Notes: generated by a model from the sequence alone, not told the origin. A stretch of DNA of 64,000 bases from Trema orientale (GCA_002914845.1 JXTC01000013.1:1350475-1414474), one strand, 5' to 3'; counted from the stretch's first letter, positions 33,528 to 46,998 are shown. Translations and numbers: made by a program.

Positions 33528-36500
33528 TGGCTAGGAGTAGTGGAAATTCAAGGAGTACTGATTTTGTGAGCCTTGTGGAGGATGAATTCCAGCAATGCTA
33601 CATGAGTGATACTCTTGAGCTACATTTTAAGGGTTTAAGGAGTACTATTAATAAGCACAATTTTGTTGAACAAATTGGTCAGAAGTAAGTTAATCTTGTT
33701 TGGAGAAAAAACCCTATCTAGCTTGCTCATATATATGAACATATAATATATTGTAATATAAAAGGGCATGCATTGCTTTCATCATTTGATTTTGTATTTT
33801 AAGTTTTGATCTTTTTATTTAGGTCATTTTAGTATTGTAATGTAATTTTGATTCTAATAGGTTTAGGGTTTTTGTCTCTCTTCAGTTATAATTTGGAAGG
33901 AATTGGGATGCAATATGTATATATATATATATAAACACAAATATCTCATTTCTGGGATTTAAATTCAAATACTGCTCATATATCGATAGATTGTTTATTC
34001 CTTTAAGTTTGAAAAAAATAAATATTGAAATATTCATCCATTTGCTAATTTATAAAATCAAGAGCAATGCCAAAGTATATATCACCAAGACAAGAGTCAT
34101 GATGATCTATATCAGTAAGTAAGTATTCAACGCATTCAATTTCATTGGAATCTCTTGATTTGAATCTATAATATTTTCATGTTTATATATATAAACTCAT
34201 GACCTTTAGTCTTTTGATATGGATGATTTCTTATTTTCTTTTTTATTGAACTAGCAATGTATGAATTCTTACTTAAAAATTATCGTAATAGTTTACCTTC
34301 ACAACTCTTTTGGCTCCCATATTACAGATTGATGATAGTCCACAGCTACCTGATCATGCCATCCATTCATCTTATTATGATCCATTCAAACCACAAGACT
34401 TAGAAGAGACTAACAGCAATGAGAGTACTAATATTCAGCATCACCGACATCGAGCAACTGACCTCTTTTTGGCAGTTTCAATATGCTCAGAGGAGAACAA
34501 GAAAAAAATCTCAGATCTTGCTTGGGAAGCAATGGAAGAGCTAAGAAAAATGGTTTTAGTGGGAGAACCTCTATGGAAGCTTGACCAAGACAAAAATATT
34601 GAGACTCTAGATAAAATAGAATATATCAAGGGACATGGGAATATGAATGACATATTGAGGGTAATAATGAATTTGATTGAGGTGGGACATTATGAACCCT
34701 TGCCACCATATGGTAAATACTACAATGATCATAATGAGAGTACTGAAGAAGAGTACAACTACATGTCCAACGAAGTTCGATCGGGTTATTTTCATAATCA
34801 AAAGGCTGATGATCAAGATGATCTTCACTATGAAGCTTCTCGAGAAATTGGATTTATTGAAAAGAATCCAGTCGAGCTTCTTGAAATTCTCATGGATTTG
34901 GTGAGTGTATATTTCTCGTTATGAAAACTTATATAAATGTTGTATTTTTTCTTCTTCTTTTTGTTATAGAACACTGGTTATATAAATATTGTGTGCATAA
35001 ATATAAAAATATATAATATTATTGGTTTTTTTCCTTCTCTTTTCTACTAATATTATATTTCTAATATCCATTTTTGACTATTGACATATATATTTTTTCT
35101 AATTTTTCAGCAACAGTGGTCCTTAGTGTTTTCCAATATTGTCTCTAAAGCAATGATGGTTGGAGTTTTGACGTCTTCGAGAATAGAAGGGAACTATGAA
35201 GGAATTTTGCAAGTGGTAATATGTGTTTATATATATGTTCTGTATGTATGTGTGTGTATTTATATTTGTATAACGACATCTATATCTAAATCTTATATAC
35301 ATAATTTATTAATTTTCAGGTGTTAAATCTTCTAGCCATGTTGACTGATGTAATTTCCTTAGATATTCTTAACAAGATATCATTAACCTTCATATTGTCC
35401 ATAATATATACTAGATTCAAAGCCATACATGTTCACATATATCTTTCAAAAATACATTAAAAATGTTAGATTTATGCATACTTTCCGTGCTAATTGTGAT
35501 TTCATTAATATAGATGTAAAAATATTTTTAGGTTTTTCTAAGAGAAAACTAAGTTAATTATTAAGTCAACAAATTAAAAAAAAGTACCTAGCTAATACTA
35601 TGAGTATACTATACATATATTTTTTTCTTGAGACATGCATCCTTTTTAGATGCCTCAATTTTCGAAATGAAGGAATATTGTTTTCTTGTTTTGTATGTTA
35701 TATTCAGATGGTAGCAGAATATCAAGTCCCATCTCCACTAGTTCCATGTCGAGAAAGCTATTTTACTCGATACTGTAAACGACTTGGGGATATGATGTGG
35801 GGAGTTGTTGATGTATCCCTAGAATCTTTGTTTAAGTTTCCTTCTTCTTCATTATTTCGAAGACTACCTTCTGGCTGTTTGATTCAACAAATGCCAAATG
35901 GAAGCTATAAGGTTACTTACTAATAATATATATTTTATAATATTGCATGGCTTGATTTGAATCAGAAAATAAATGTTTTTAATGTTAATATTCTTTTATA
36001 CATGATTATACAGGTTATATGGATTGAGCATGTGGAAGCTAATAATAGAGTTGTTCACCATATTTTCCAGCCAATGGTTACCCCTGGTTTTACATTTAGT
36101 TCAAAGTGTTGGCTTGCTACTTTGGCTCGAGCTTGCGAAAGGTCTGCAGCTCTAGTGGCCAGAGTCAACTCTAGTACTATTGATAGAGGTAAACATCTTC
36201 TAATTTGATCTTCCTTATATTTATACATTTATTAATTGATTCAAACACGTATGTACATATATATAAAATTAGGATCAAATATAGCTCCTGATCATGAACC
36301 TTTAATGGACAATGAAAGTTTGCATCAATCACGTAATAGCTATCATTATCTCTATATAACACTTTCTTTTTCATTTATAAATATTTATAATTGAGCTAAT
36401 ATATATCTATATATATAACGGATTTGACTATAGTTGCCTATAGGAAATGTATCCCTGTAAAATGTGTTTGCATGTTCTCAATATATTACGCATTGTTCAA

Positions 36501-38450
36501 TTTATTGGTGCATCAAAATTTATTATGCGTGTTTGTAACTTTTTTACTTTGAAGATTAATTAGTCTTGGTGTGGCTGTTTAGCCTCGGTGTGTGTATGTA
36601 TGTATATATATATATATATTAATGAGGTACATTTAGTTAATTAAACTTTGAATGTCTCATATACTATTAAATCCTTCTTCTAAGTACGTAAAAAGGATTG
36701 ATTAGATTTATTATGATATTTGTATATTAATTATGTTCAAATCTGATTTTGATTCCACAAGTTGGGAGAAGAAGTATGTTGAAGCTATCTGAACGAATGA
36801 TAAGAAGCTTTTGGAATAACATAAGTGGTTCTGCGACAAAGCAATGGATATCTATGTTTCCTATAATAGGAGCTGAAGATATGGGATTTACCATAACTAA
36901 CAACTACATTAATAATCCTAGAATGCCTCCTGATTTTGCGGTTGTGTTTGCTACTACCTTGAAGTTTCCAGTCCCCCCAAGCCAATTATTTGATTTTCTT
37001 CGTGATGAGAAAAATCGACCTAAGGTACATGTATATATAAGTACTTATAAGCACGTTTTTGCAATGTATAATTATAAAGAAGTTTATAATAGTCACATGA
37101 CTTGTTATTTTTACATTATCACATGATGTGTATCTTTTACATGTAAATACTTATCTCATTCAAGTATTATTATACATTATGTATCTCCATTTCTAATATA
37201 TATATTTGGAAGATAATATTGGCCCTATAGAAACTTGATACATCCGCCAATTATTAATCACTAGTTATGAACCTGTAACTTATACTGAAAACTGTTGTGA
37301 CTCATCATCACTTAGAAAATTAAGCATGGGTTTCCTTACATATATATACGTGTTTCTTTCATAATTTTACTAACATGGCTTCCCATATTTTGCAAAAAAG
37401 AAGCTTTATTTATTTATTCTTTAGTATTATCTGTTACAGTGGGATGTCCTTTCATATGGCCTTTCCACCAAAGAACTTGCTTATACCAATTATGGCAAAG
37501 ATGCAGAAAATCGTGTTTCCATAATATAAGTCAATGTAAGAGATTTTAACTAATTTTCAGTCAGAACTCTCTCTCTTTCTCTCTCTATAATTTTACATAT
37601 ATGTATTATTTCCCTCTATTGATCTACATGATATATATATTTGTATAAATATATGCTTTAGTGGGATTTTCAAGTTATATGTTGATATATATGTAATAGT
37701 GTATATGGTCGAGTAAGGAGAAATATCTTTTTACCAGTATAATTTAGTACCTGCTAATTCTACCATAGATTCTTTTAAATATGCATACATATAGTTTTGA
37801 TGGATAATAGTAGGGATTTCAACTACTATACAAAATTTTTAATATCAACACTATATGTTTAATTAGTAAATTAAAACTTGCTGTCATAAATGAGTTTAAT
37901 AATATTTATCAATTGAATGACGACCAATATTACATTAAAAAGTTAAGAATCCCTAGTACTATTTGATTGTGTTATGTATATATATATATATCATGATATA
38001 TGACTAGACTGGGAAAAATTGTTATCAATATTTAAAAATACTTACTCATCCTGTCACATATCACCTCTCGCATATGTACGTATAATTTGCTTGGCTTAAT
38101 TTCAGGTGACACCAGACAAGATTGCTGTTTTGTATCTACAAGAGAGTTGTACAGACTCGACAGAGTCTTACGTAGTTTTTGCACCAATGGATATTTTGGC
38201 TGTGTCAAAGGTCTTAAGTGGAGGAAATCCAGACCATGTGACTATCTTGCCCTCAGGCTTTGCTATCCTCCCAGATGAAACAACCATGATTAAAGGAATC
38301 GCTAGTGGAAGCCTTCTCACTGTTGCATTTCATATCATTGATGCTTCATCAACTCAAGATTACATACATGTTCAGTCACTCCATGCCATGCACCATATAG
38401 TTAAAGACACCATAATGTCAATCAAGGGAGCTCTAATTTCTAATACTTAA
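33528..38450 (+). pseudogene. HD-ZIP IV-derived START-domain gene, no homeodomain found, in-frame stop
   Basis: Exons from 34328-34900, 35111-35215, 35708-35911, 36014-36188, 36762-37024, 37440-37535 and 38106-38450 encode the START and HD-SAD regions of class IV homeodomain-leucine zipper proteins. Landmarks are [65 protein letters not shown] and LPSGFAILPD. No homeodomain or zipper could be found upstream. A possible first exon (33528-33682, MARSSGNSRSTDF) does not join in phase, so the 5' end is unresolved. The exon at 37440 contains TAA at 37527-37529, where relatives have a sense codon (VSLLR-VN), just before a good donor. Translation would stop there and lose about 120 residues. Loss of the DNA-binding half plus the stop suggests a pseudogene. 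A truncated START-only protein remains possible. Confidence 0.72.
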
Positions 38451-40630
38451 CAATATGGTAACTACTAAAACCCCTATAGTTTCTAATTAATTATAAATTA
38501 ATCAGATAAAATGAAAATTTATTTGGACTAAATATGTGTTTTAGATTCATGAAAATTTAAAGGAAAAAAGAAAATAAAAGTTTAATCTTTTGACATGTAT
38601 GATTTAAACTGCTCTATATTATTGATTGCAGACACATGGCAAGCCAGAAAGAGGGAAGGAAACAAACAAAAAGTTCAAAGATATTATAAACTTGTAAATG
38701 TATTTATTCTGCTATTGTTGTATATTTTGTGATGTTTAATTACCTTATTCAAGTGGGTGATGTTAGCACCTCAACTAGGTTATATAGACAGTACTATATG
38801 ACTCTTAAAGACAAATTATGTTAATTGCTCTGAGCTTTTCTCTCTTGACTTGTATGAGCATATAATGTTATCATTTGTATTAGCTTTGATATTGTCGTTT
38901 ATTGCTATTTTGGATAGTAACGCAAGTGTGTGTCGTTTGCCGTTGTTTTTAAAAGAGTAATGCAGGTTATAGAGGAATTAGAAAAGAAAAGGACATGGAA
39001 AAAGAAGAGCTCTTGATTCTTTATTGTTGATCATCAGGGCATAATTTAAAAGCAGTCGAGTTTGAAAGAATAAGCTATTATAAACATAATGTGCCTCAAT
39101 ATATATGACTATAGTGATGAAGTATAAACCAAGAATCCTTGTTCACAGGGAAAAGAATGGCAAATTTTCAGAGACACTGCAAAACGTTATTCTCATCTTC
39201 TTGAAAGAATATCCAAAAATGAAAAATCATACGAAGATGGACCTACAACAAGGTGAAAGTATGTATGTTTAGATCATACTCCGAAGGATTAGTTTCATAC
39301 CAAGAAAGAATAAATAATTCAAAAGTTGAAACAATTCTGGAGGCCACAACAATCTAGTTTATTGAACTTTCGCAAGTTCAAGCTTCCATCTAGAAGAGTT
39401 GCAACATTTCACAGCTCTCTACTTTTTAAGGGAACGAAGAGTTTATGTAAATGATATGAAGTTCTGAATCCTCTTGTTCACCTAAAATGTAAAACGGAAT
39501 ATGTGCAATTATCTTTGTTGTACCATCACTCAACTTTATAGTGCCTGGATTGTGTCCTGGTCTGTTAGAAGGTCGTAAAGTCCCCAAAATATACACTGAA
39601 ATTACTGGTTCGTTCGTTGAACGCAAATATTCACGAGGACACTTCTAAACTCTTGAATATGAGATTTGAGATCGAGCAATCTGAGGAATACACATACAAC
39701 CCGAGTTTAATTAGTGTGAATAGCAAAAATGTCGGCATATACTGTTATCACGTTTATGAAATTTGATACAATTTTCTGAGATAGAATGTGAAAAGTATGT
39801 AAAACCGATAACTAGTCTTTTTCCAAGGAAACACGTACCTTAGGTAGTAACTCATGGTGGTACGTGGCCAACTTTGCTAAGGCTTTAACAACAAAATATA
39901 GAAACTTGGACTGGGATGACTTCCTAAAAATTTAACTAAAGGAGCCAAAGGCAGATTCCTTCCTTAGGCCTAGTTGATTGCACAAGCATAAAAAAGTAAA
40001 GATGAAAGTGAAAGGGATGAAAACCAACATCACTGAAAAAAGTAAAAATAACAATGCAATCTATAGATGTATATTTCTTAAAATAAATCCTTAGAAAGAA
40101 CAATACTTATAACTCATTATATATAAGCCCCACTAAAAAAAATTATTGTTCTTACAAATATATGATTAATTTGCACACATTTGTTTAGATTTTTATAGAT
40201 TATTATTACTTGTTATTTATAAATTAGTAGCTCCCATCTGATATTTATATATATTTTTTTAATTTATGAAAGCTTGAATTCACTTAAATTAAATAGAAAA
40301 ACTCAAAAGACATCCAAATTTTTACAGGCCACCTAATCTCAAACACAAATTTTTAGTCTAATTTAATAAAAGTCTTGAATTGTCTTTAGAAAAAATAAAA
40401 TAAAATTTTGAACTTCTTAATTTACACATCCATAATGCCATCATAATATAATTATAAAGTGCATCATTGTCTTTCTGCAATGATAATAGCAACATCATTA
40501 TCTTTACACAATGGTATTACCACCATAATATAAAGCGTAGATAAAAATACCCATAATGAAAATCATTATCTTGACAAAAATATAATATAGATATAGAGCA
40601 TATAAAAATCCTATTCATGAAAGATCCTAA
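38451..40630. other. Intergenic, no supported gene
   Basis: AT-rich sequence. The minus-strand ORF 39426-39626 (SVYILGTLRPSNRPGHNPGT...) has no recognisable domain. Nothing else was identified. Confidence 0.35.
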
Positions 40631-40639
40631 TAATATAGA

Positions 40640-41483
40640 GTTTCCTTACCATCCTTGAAATAGTAAATCTTGAACATGAAGGACACTTCATGTCCATCAG
40701 TCTAGTATACAAGGTGGACACATTGACCAATCTTAAACTCTTTTCCTTCCACAAAATTCGCCCACTAGAGTTGGTCTAGAGAAATAGCTCTGTTGTTATA
40801 GTGAACATCAAAAGCTATGGCCAATTACTTGAGATAATTGGCTTGACCTACTGGTTAAAAAAAAAAAAGGTCTGTCGGCCCGACCGATCCTGGCCCTGCC
40901 CTTTGGTAATAATTATAAATGGCGTGCAATTTTTTTCTCTAATTTTTCTTAGATAGGTCTCTATATATTAAGTACGATATTTTATCTTGTTTATCAAAAG
41001 AAATTATTTTCAATATTTTATTAAAAAAATAAGAGGTTGTAACTTAGGGGTGTGTTTTAGCTCGGGAGACTAGGATTAGTCTTGGTCTAGGAGATGATAG
41101 ACAATTTGTACTTAAAGCTGTTCCCAACGATTTATTCACTAGTCCACTTGCCCTTTATTACTTTGTTGGGTTTTAGTTAAAGATACAACAATGAGTTGCT
41201 AGCTTGGCCTAGCTCATTTTCAATCGGCCCACGACAGGTCATAAACAGAGTCGGGCCGGTCTATCCAATAACTTTTGTGGGATAGACTGGGTGGATCCAT
41301 GTAAGGGAAATGCTTTGCCCTAGTATGGGGTAGGAAAGCTACTTGATTGGCAAGAGTGACTTGTTGCCCTACCTTTATGCCACATTTAGTGGTCTTAAAC
41401 TCCCATTGAGCTTCATCTAGAGAAACTCCTTCCTTACTGTAAGCCACTTTGGAAGCAGTAATGACTTTCTTATGAGAGAACAT
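40640..41483 (-). pseudogene. Two degenerate coding-like fragments on the minus strand, unidentified
   Basis: The ORF 41483-41220 reads SLDEAQWEFKTTKCGIKVGQ near its start. A frameshifted, stop-containing stretch at about 40860-40640 reads similar words (ISLDQL, EFKIGQCVHLVY, YYFKDGKE). The pattern of a basic strand, then K-hG-Q-hVhL, then YYF recalls a BAH-type domain, but the match is weak. Treated as decayed gene or transposon coding sequence. Confidence 0.25.
40905..40968. repeat. Left copy of a widely spaced inverted repeat
   Basis: About 62 bp including AATTTTTTTCTCTAATTTTT and CTTAGATAGGTCT is found inverted at 44683-44744 with about 90% identity, 3.7 kb away. Confidence 0.85.
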
Positions 41484-42189
41484 AACTTGTTTAGGATACT
41501 AATGACAGTATTAATCGGCAGCATGTTGACTGAATGTGAAAGTTACGAAATCAGCTACTTCTATATGCTGCATAGCCATGAATGGATCTAGTTTTCTAAG
41601 TTTTATTTGTATGCACAATTGAACATTACAAATCAGAGTTATTTGGAGACAATTCCAAACAATCACAGTTCCACAAAATCCTAAACAACCTCAAATTTAA
41701 AACCATAATATATAGTGAATTTTTATTTTTAATGAAAATTAGACTATATAATGTTTAAAAATGGAATTAGATTTGAGGTTATATAATGTGAACCCAAACT
41801 TAGTGTCCTAAATCACAAAACCTAAAGAAAAACCAAAAAATATGAATTTAAAAGGTCTTTGAACATAAAAGCCCAATTTGTTCACTATATAACAAGCCAA
41901 CAAAAAAGATTAATAATCCCAGCCTAATAAACAAATCTATAGTATGCGAAAAACCTGAAAGATATCATCTACTTATACATTCTAACATATATATATATAT
42001 ATTATGTAAAATATTTAGACATTACGAATTAAAAATAAACTCTCACTAATATATAGATTCAAAGTAAACAAAAAGGGAATCAGATTGAAAGTAAATTGCT
42101 CAAAACTCCTAAAATCAAATCCTTACACCCTAAAAACTCAGTTTCTATTCTAAATTCCAACAAACACCAAAGGGTTAATAATATTAATA

Positions 42190-42690
42190 GCTCTTGAATT
42201 ATACCTATTACACCACTTTGACCCTTTTATTTTCAACCTACACAGTAATGACCCAATTATGTAACTATTGCAATAATGACTTTTTTATCGTAAAATGCTA
42301 AATATTTAACAAAAATAAATCATTACAAAGTATATAGTTTGGTAATTATGGTCAAGAATGAGATTCTAAATTTTCAACTTACAGAGTAGACTACTAAGAC
42401 TTACGCAATTCTCGCAACAATGACCATTTTTTCACAAACTATTAAATTTTAACAAAAAAAAGTCATGCGCAAAGTATATAGTTTGATAATTATGATTGAG
42501 AATGAGATTCTGACTCATAAAAGTAAATATTGTCCACTTATACGTTTTATCCATGACTATTTTTTATTGAAAAAGTTACAGTTTATGACAAAAAGGTCAT
42601 TGTTATAATAATTCCATAATTTAGGAGCCATTACTGTGTAAGTTAAAAGCTCAAGGACTAAAGTGGTACAATGAGTGTTCGAGATTTGAG
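42190..42690. mobile_element. MITE-like element of about 500 bp with inverted ends and internal duplication
   Basis: The left end (CACCACTTTGACCCTTTT, then ACACAGTAATGACCC) matches the inverted right end (TACCACTTTAGTCCTT, then ACACAGTAATGGCTC). Inside, about 105 bp is present twice (about 42270-42375 and 42412-42515), sharing AAAGTATATAGTTTGRTAAT and GAGAATGAGATTCT or its close variant. No target duplication was resolved. Confidence 0.65.
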
Positions 42691-42699
42691 ATCGTGCTC

Positions 42700-44420
42700 T
42701 GATTAATTAGGAAGACATATGATTAATTATATCAAAATAAGATATTATTGTTAGATCACAGGGTGCAAACAAAAAGAATCATCGCAACATTTTCCAATGT
42801 CAAAGTCCCAATGAGCTATCTCAATAGAAAACGACACTTTCCAGTTTCCACGATGTTCTTGCCATATTGGCGATTGTAAGAATGACTCATTTAGTGTGTA
42901 CATGTGTAAAAGTTATCATATGACTTCCCACATGTGAAGTCCTGATAGGCAATCGCGATAGAAAATGACACTTCCCACAGTACCTTTGCACAATAGATGG
43001 TTATATGGATAACTGACTTACAATATATAATAATAACTATAATAGTGATGGTAATAATAATAACAGAGCATAAACTCCTGAACTTATACCACGAGTTAGG
43101 TATAGAGTTCGAGAAGAAGCAGTCTGATGCTCACATATCCATATGATGGTGATAAATAATATGAACGATGCAACTATATATATATATATATATGCATGAA
43201 AATGTATGTATATGCACATAAGAATGAGATGAAACAAGGAAATAGAGTTTTGTCAATAGGAGATAATGATGGTGATAATGGTGTTCATAATATAATGGTC
43301 GTAATATGGTAATATTGCATATATATATATATATATATATGAACACGTGTATGCATGCAAAGAGACATATTGACCAAGTCTAGAGAAATACCAATGAAAT
43401 GAAAATGATATAGAGATAAGATGAAAATGGTCAAAATGAACCCGAGTGGATTTAAAGGAAAATTATATACATGCAAATGAGATGAGATACGCATATGCTT
43501 ATGACCATGATATTAACAAAGAGAAAAGATGATGATGAAGTGTTGATACAAAGACGTATATATGAGCATGTATGAGTTCATGTGAGTGTGTGACAAGTTA
43601 GTGGTCAAATTCATATATCACATAAAAGTGAGATGGTGAATATATATGTGAATGAAGGCCTGATGGTCATGGGTAGATAAAGAATACGAGAGAGAGAATA
43701 AGGCAAAGAGAGAAATAGTATTAGGAAATAAATGGCCTGCTTAAGTTCTTCTTGTCATTGTTAAGTTGTTATAAAATGAGGTACTTGGACCTCTATTTAT
43801 AGGCAAAAGACATCCTTTTTTGCTTAAGCTAGAAAAAATACCTTATTGATTGAGGTTTTTACTTAACTCACAAAGGTTGAGCTTACTTAGCTCCTAAGAA
43901 CTCATATACTTAGCTCTTACATTCCTTGACTTATTTGATTTAGTGCTAGCTCTTCCACAGCCCATGTGGCCTCTTGCAAAACATGGTAGAAGCTTTTAGG
44001 AGCTTCTAGATATGTGAAGTAGCTTGTACTTGGGAGAAAAGGCTCCAAACGATATATAGTTTGTGACGAGCTACATATCATCTCTTTTTTGAGTTGCATC
44101 TAGTTGATAGCAAACTACAGCAAACTACGTGTCGTCTTTCTTGAGTTTGACCGAGTGACATGTAGTATAGGACATAGTCTTAATAGGCTCCACGTGGAAC
44201 TATCTTCGATTAAAGTCTTGCTATGTGTCATGAATATTAGCCACATCATTGTAAAATTTAGGCCTAATAAAGTTCCATTAAGTCTTAATGATTATGTGCT
44301 TAATTAACATGAATTTATACTTTAGGATTAATCCTAAAAATTAGAAAAAATCCGAAACAATGAGTATAATTAATATTGTAACTAATGAGGCTTTTAAGCC
44401 AAATGGCCAAATTTTAGATC
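42700..44420 (-). mobile_element. Probable LTR remnant, minus-strand orientation
   Basis: On the minus strand CCTATAAATAGAGGTCC (around 43790-43806) looks like an LTR TATA region followed by a leader rich in CTCTCT. Upstream (43810-44310) is moderately complex U3-like sequence. Downstream (43020-43700) are long TA, ATG and GAT microsatellite stretches that produce artificial YIYI ORFs. No primer-binding site or coding region was recognised, and boundaries are approximate. Confidence 0.35.
42797..43020. repeat. Diverged tandem duplication of about 130 bp
   Basis: Shared words in both copies: AAGTCCYRATRRGC, ATAGAAAAYGACACTT and a closing GACTTA/GACTCATT segment. Copies start near 42800 and 42937. 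Confidence 0.5.
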
Positions 44421-44682
44421 ACTGTTTGCAAAACACTGTTAAACAGTGGCCGAGTTTTGAAACTTATTTTAAAAATGGCCATTTTCATATTTAATAAATT
44501 GAAATATATTAATTTATTTTGTATAAAATTGATTTATTTTTTTAAAAATAGATTAACTAAAAAATTATCATTTATCAAAATAAAATTATAAAATGGCCGT
44601 TTATTTAATAGGTGTAAAAAATAGCCATTTTTTAAACTAATCTAGAAAAAAAAGGACATTTCTTATAAATACTCTAATTGGT

Positions 44683-44744
44683 ATATACAGACCTATCTAA
44701 GAAAAATTAGAGAAAAAAATTGCAAGCCATTTATAATCATTACC
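44683..44744. repeat. Right copy of a widely spaced inverted repeat
   Basis: Inverted partner of 40905-40968. It reads AGACCTATCTAAGAAAAATT and continues into the A-rich TTGCAAGCCATTTATAATCA. Confidence 0.85.
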
Positions 44745-45099
44745 CACAGCATCTAAATTTTACAACTCTAGAATTTGATTAAGGAAGAAATAAAATGTTT
44801 ATCAAAGAAAACAAAAATTCAACTCTAATTTGATTAAGCAAGAGAGGAAATAAAATTTTATATTAAAAAAATAGTGGCTAATGGGTAAGTTCTAGGACTA
44901 TAGGAGATGATGGCATATTTCGGGTAGCTACCCTTTTTTTTAGGGGAAAAAGAAAAAGACAAAGAAAGAAAAAATTGACTGAAAACAAAATAGGAAATTT
45001 TTATTTTTTTCACAAAAAAAGGGCTTCTTAGAAAATTTCAGACTCAAAGTACCAAAATTTGAAAAATCTCGGATGGGCTGCTTTTTTTGAAAAATTTTG

Positions 45100-45900
45100 G
45101 ATTGATTTAGAAAAATATCATTTTTTAAAAGTCGTATTAGAAAAATAACACTTTCAAAAAATATTTAGAAAATACAATCTTTCTTCAAAATTAGTATTTT
45201 TCAATGGTACTCGAGATAACTAACTAGGTTACTTAGGGTAACCAATCCAATTACTTGAAGTAACTGATCAAGTTACCTGAGTTAACTCGACTAGTTACCT
45301 TAAGTATCTCATCAATTAATAAAAAGTGGTATTTGTTTAAATATTTTTAAAAGTAGTATTTTTATAATTAAATCCAAAAATTTTCATAACAATTTCAAAT
45401 TCTAGGATTTTTCAATTTTTTTTTTTTTGTAAAATTACCGTAAAAAATCAAATTTTCTCAAAAAAAAAAAAAGAAAAAGAAGATGCTAACTAGCTATTTG
45501 ATCATTTTTTGGTCCAAAATATGACCAAACTCAAAAGTTAACTAATTATCCAAGTGAAAACTAGGCATTGTACGATAGTTTTGGAAAAGAATTAGAAATA
45601 TACGGTGGACCCAATTTTTTCTAGATCCGATAACGTATTTTTTAGAAAACTATCACTTTTTAAAAAAATATTTAGAAAAAATCATTTTCTAACTGATAAT
45701 TAGAAAAAGGATCACTTTTTAAAAAAAATTAGAAAAATATCATTTTCTAAAATAGCTAACTAGTAACTAGTTTTCTCGAGTAACTAAAGATATTTATAAC
45801 TGGTATTAACCAGTTTTTAAATACTAGTAATCATTTTTAAAATGATATTTTTCTAAAAACTTTCTAAAAAGTGGTATTTTCTTTTAAAAAAGAGGGTACA
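45100..45900. repeat. AT-rich region with repeated palindromic GTTACT/AGTAAC words, two copies
   Basis: At 45205-45315 GTTAC and GTAAC words recur every 10-20 bp in both orientations (for example CTCGAGATAACTAACTAGGT and GGTAACCAATCCAATTACTT). They are flanked by inverted stretches ending in AAAAAGTGGTATTT. A related shorter unit lies at about 45640-45890 (CTAGTAACTAGTTTTCTCGA). No gene. Confidence 0.5.
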
Positions 45901-46639
45901 GGAATCAAAAATCTGATCCACAGTATTTTTGAAATTATTTTTTGTTTTTGTAGGTAAAAATATTATAAAACTAGGATCCAAACTCACTTAATGACAAAAA
46001 TAGAAATAAAACATTCTATAATGAAGTTTTTAAAAAAATTGAACATTTCGCTATAACTTTTAAAACATAAATATCAATTTAAAAAATTGGTCATTCACCT
46101 AATTTTTCCAAAAATAAGAGAAAAATAAATTGGAAAATAAAAAGAAACTAAGAGTGATTTGGAGATCTATTTGGTAGAATATGGGCTTTGGTTATGAGCC
46201 CTCAAAAAAATTTTTTTTTAAGACAAATGAAAAAAAAAGAAAGATGACAATTTAAGAAACAAGAAAGAAATAAAAACATTTTTTAAAAAAACTTTTACCA
46301 TATGATTAATTAAATAAAATAAGAAGAAAAAGACAAATATTTTTAAATTAGAAATAAAAGAAGAAAAAAAATAAGAAAACGAAATTGAATTAAAGAAGGA
46401 AAAACTCTTTTAGGAAATGTTATGGGTGAATTTAACAATTTTAGAATATTTAGAGAATTTAAGAAATAGATCGAAAAATATTTAAAAAGAAAATTTAAAA
46501 ATAAAACTTAAGGAACTCTATGAAAATGTTTACCCCTTTTATCTTTTCTTTTCTTTTGCCTCACAATTTTTGTTTTTGGGTTCTGCCAAGTTCCAACTTC
46601 CAAACAAAGCCTTATTCAGACTGACGTTCCACTCACTAT

Positions 46640-46998
46640 GGCCCTATTTGTTTCAACCATTCCATTCCATTGGAATGGAAAATCCATTTGAATAGGTGTT
46701 TGTTTCAACAACTCTAATTTTTCTATTCAAATGGTCTTTTGGAATGAGTATTTGTTTCAACAATTCAGTTTTTCTACTCAAATGGTTCATCAGTCACATC
46801 AACTATTGGAATGAGTTTTTGTGTCTTGGATGAGAATGGAAGGGAAGAGGTGTTTTTGAATGGTCCATTCCAATACTCTCATTCTAATTACAACACATTC
46901 CAATGTTTTTTCATTCAAATATCTCCCATTCCAATTATAACTCATTCTTGAATTTCCATTTAAATACACCCATTCAAATAGGTGAACCAAACGGGGCC
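46640..46998. mobile_element. MITE with GGCCC-type ends and a possible 3-bp TAT target duplication
   Basis: Ends are GGCCCTATTTGTTTCAACCA and the inverted complement of GGTGAACCAAACGGGGCC. The interior repeats GGAATGAG/CATTCCAAT words. Flanking TAT is present at 46637-46639 and 46999-47001. A PIF/Harbinger or hAT origin is possible. Confidence 0.65.

Noticed and set aside
34310..34327. Extension of the START exon upstream to an in-frame TTG
   Set aside because: A normal splice acceptor (ATTACAG) ends at 34327, and the preceding bases read as intron.
43037..43494. Several minus-strand ORFs with YIYIYI runs
   Set aside because: They are frames through TA microsatellites inside repeat DNA.
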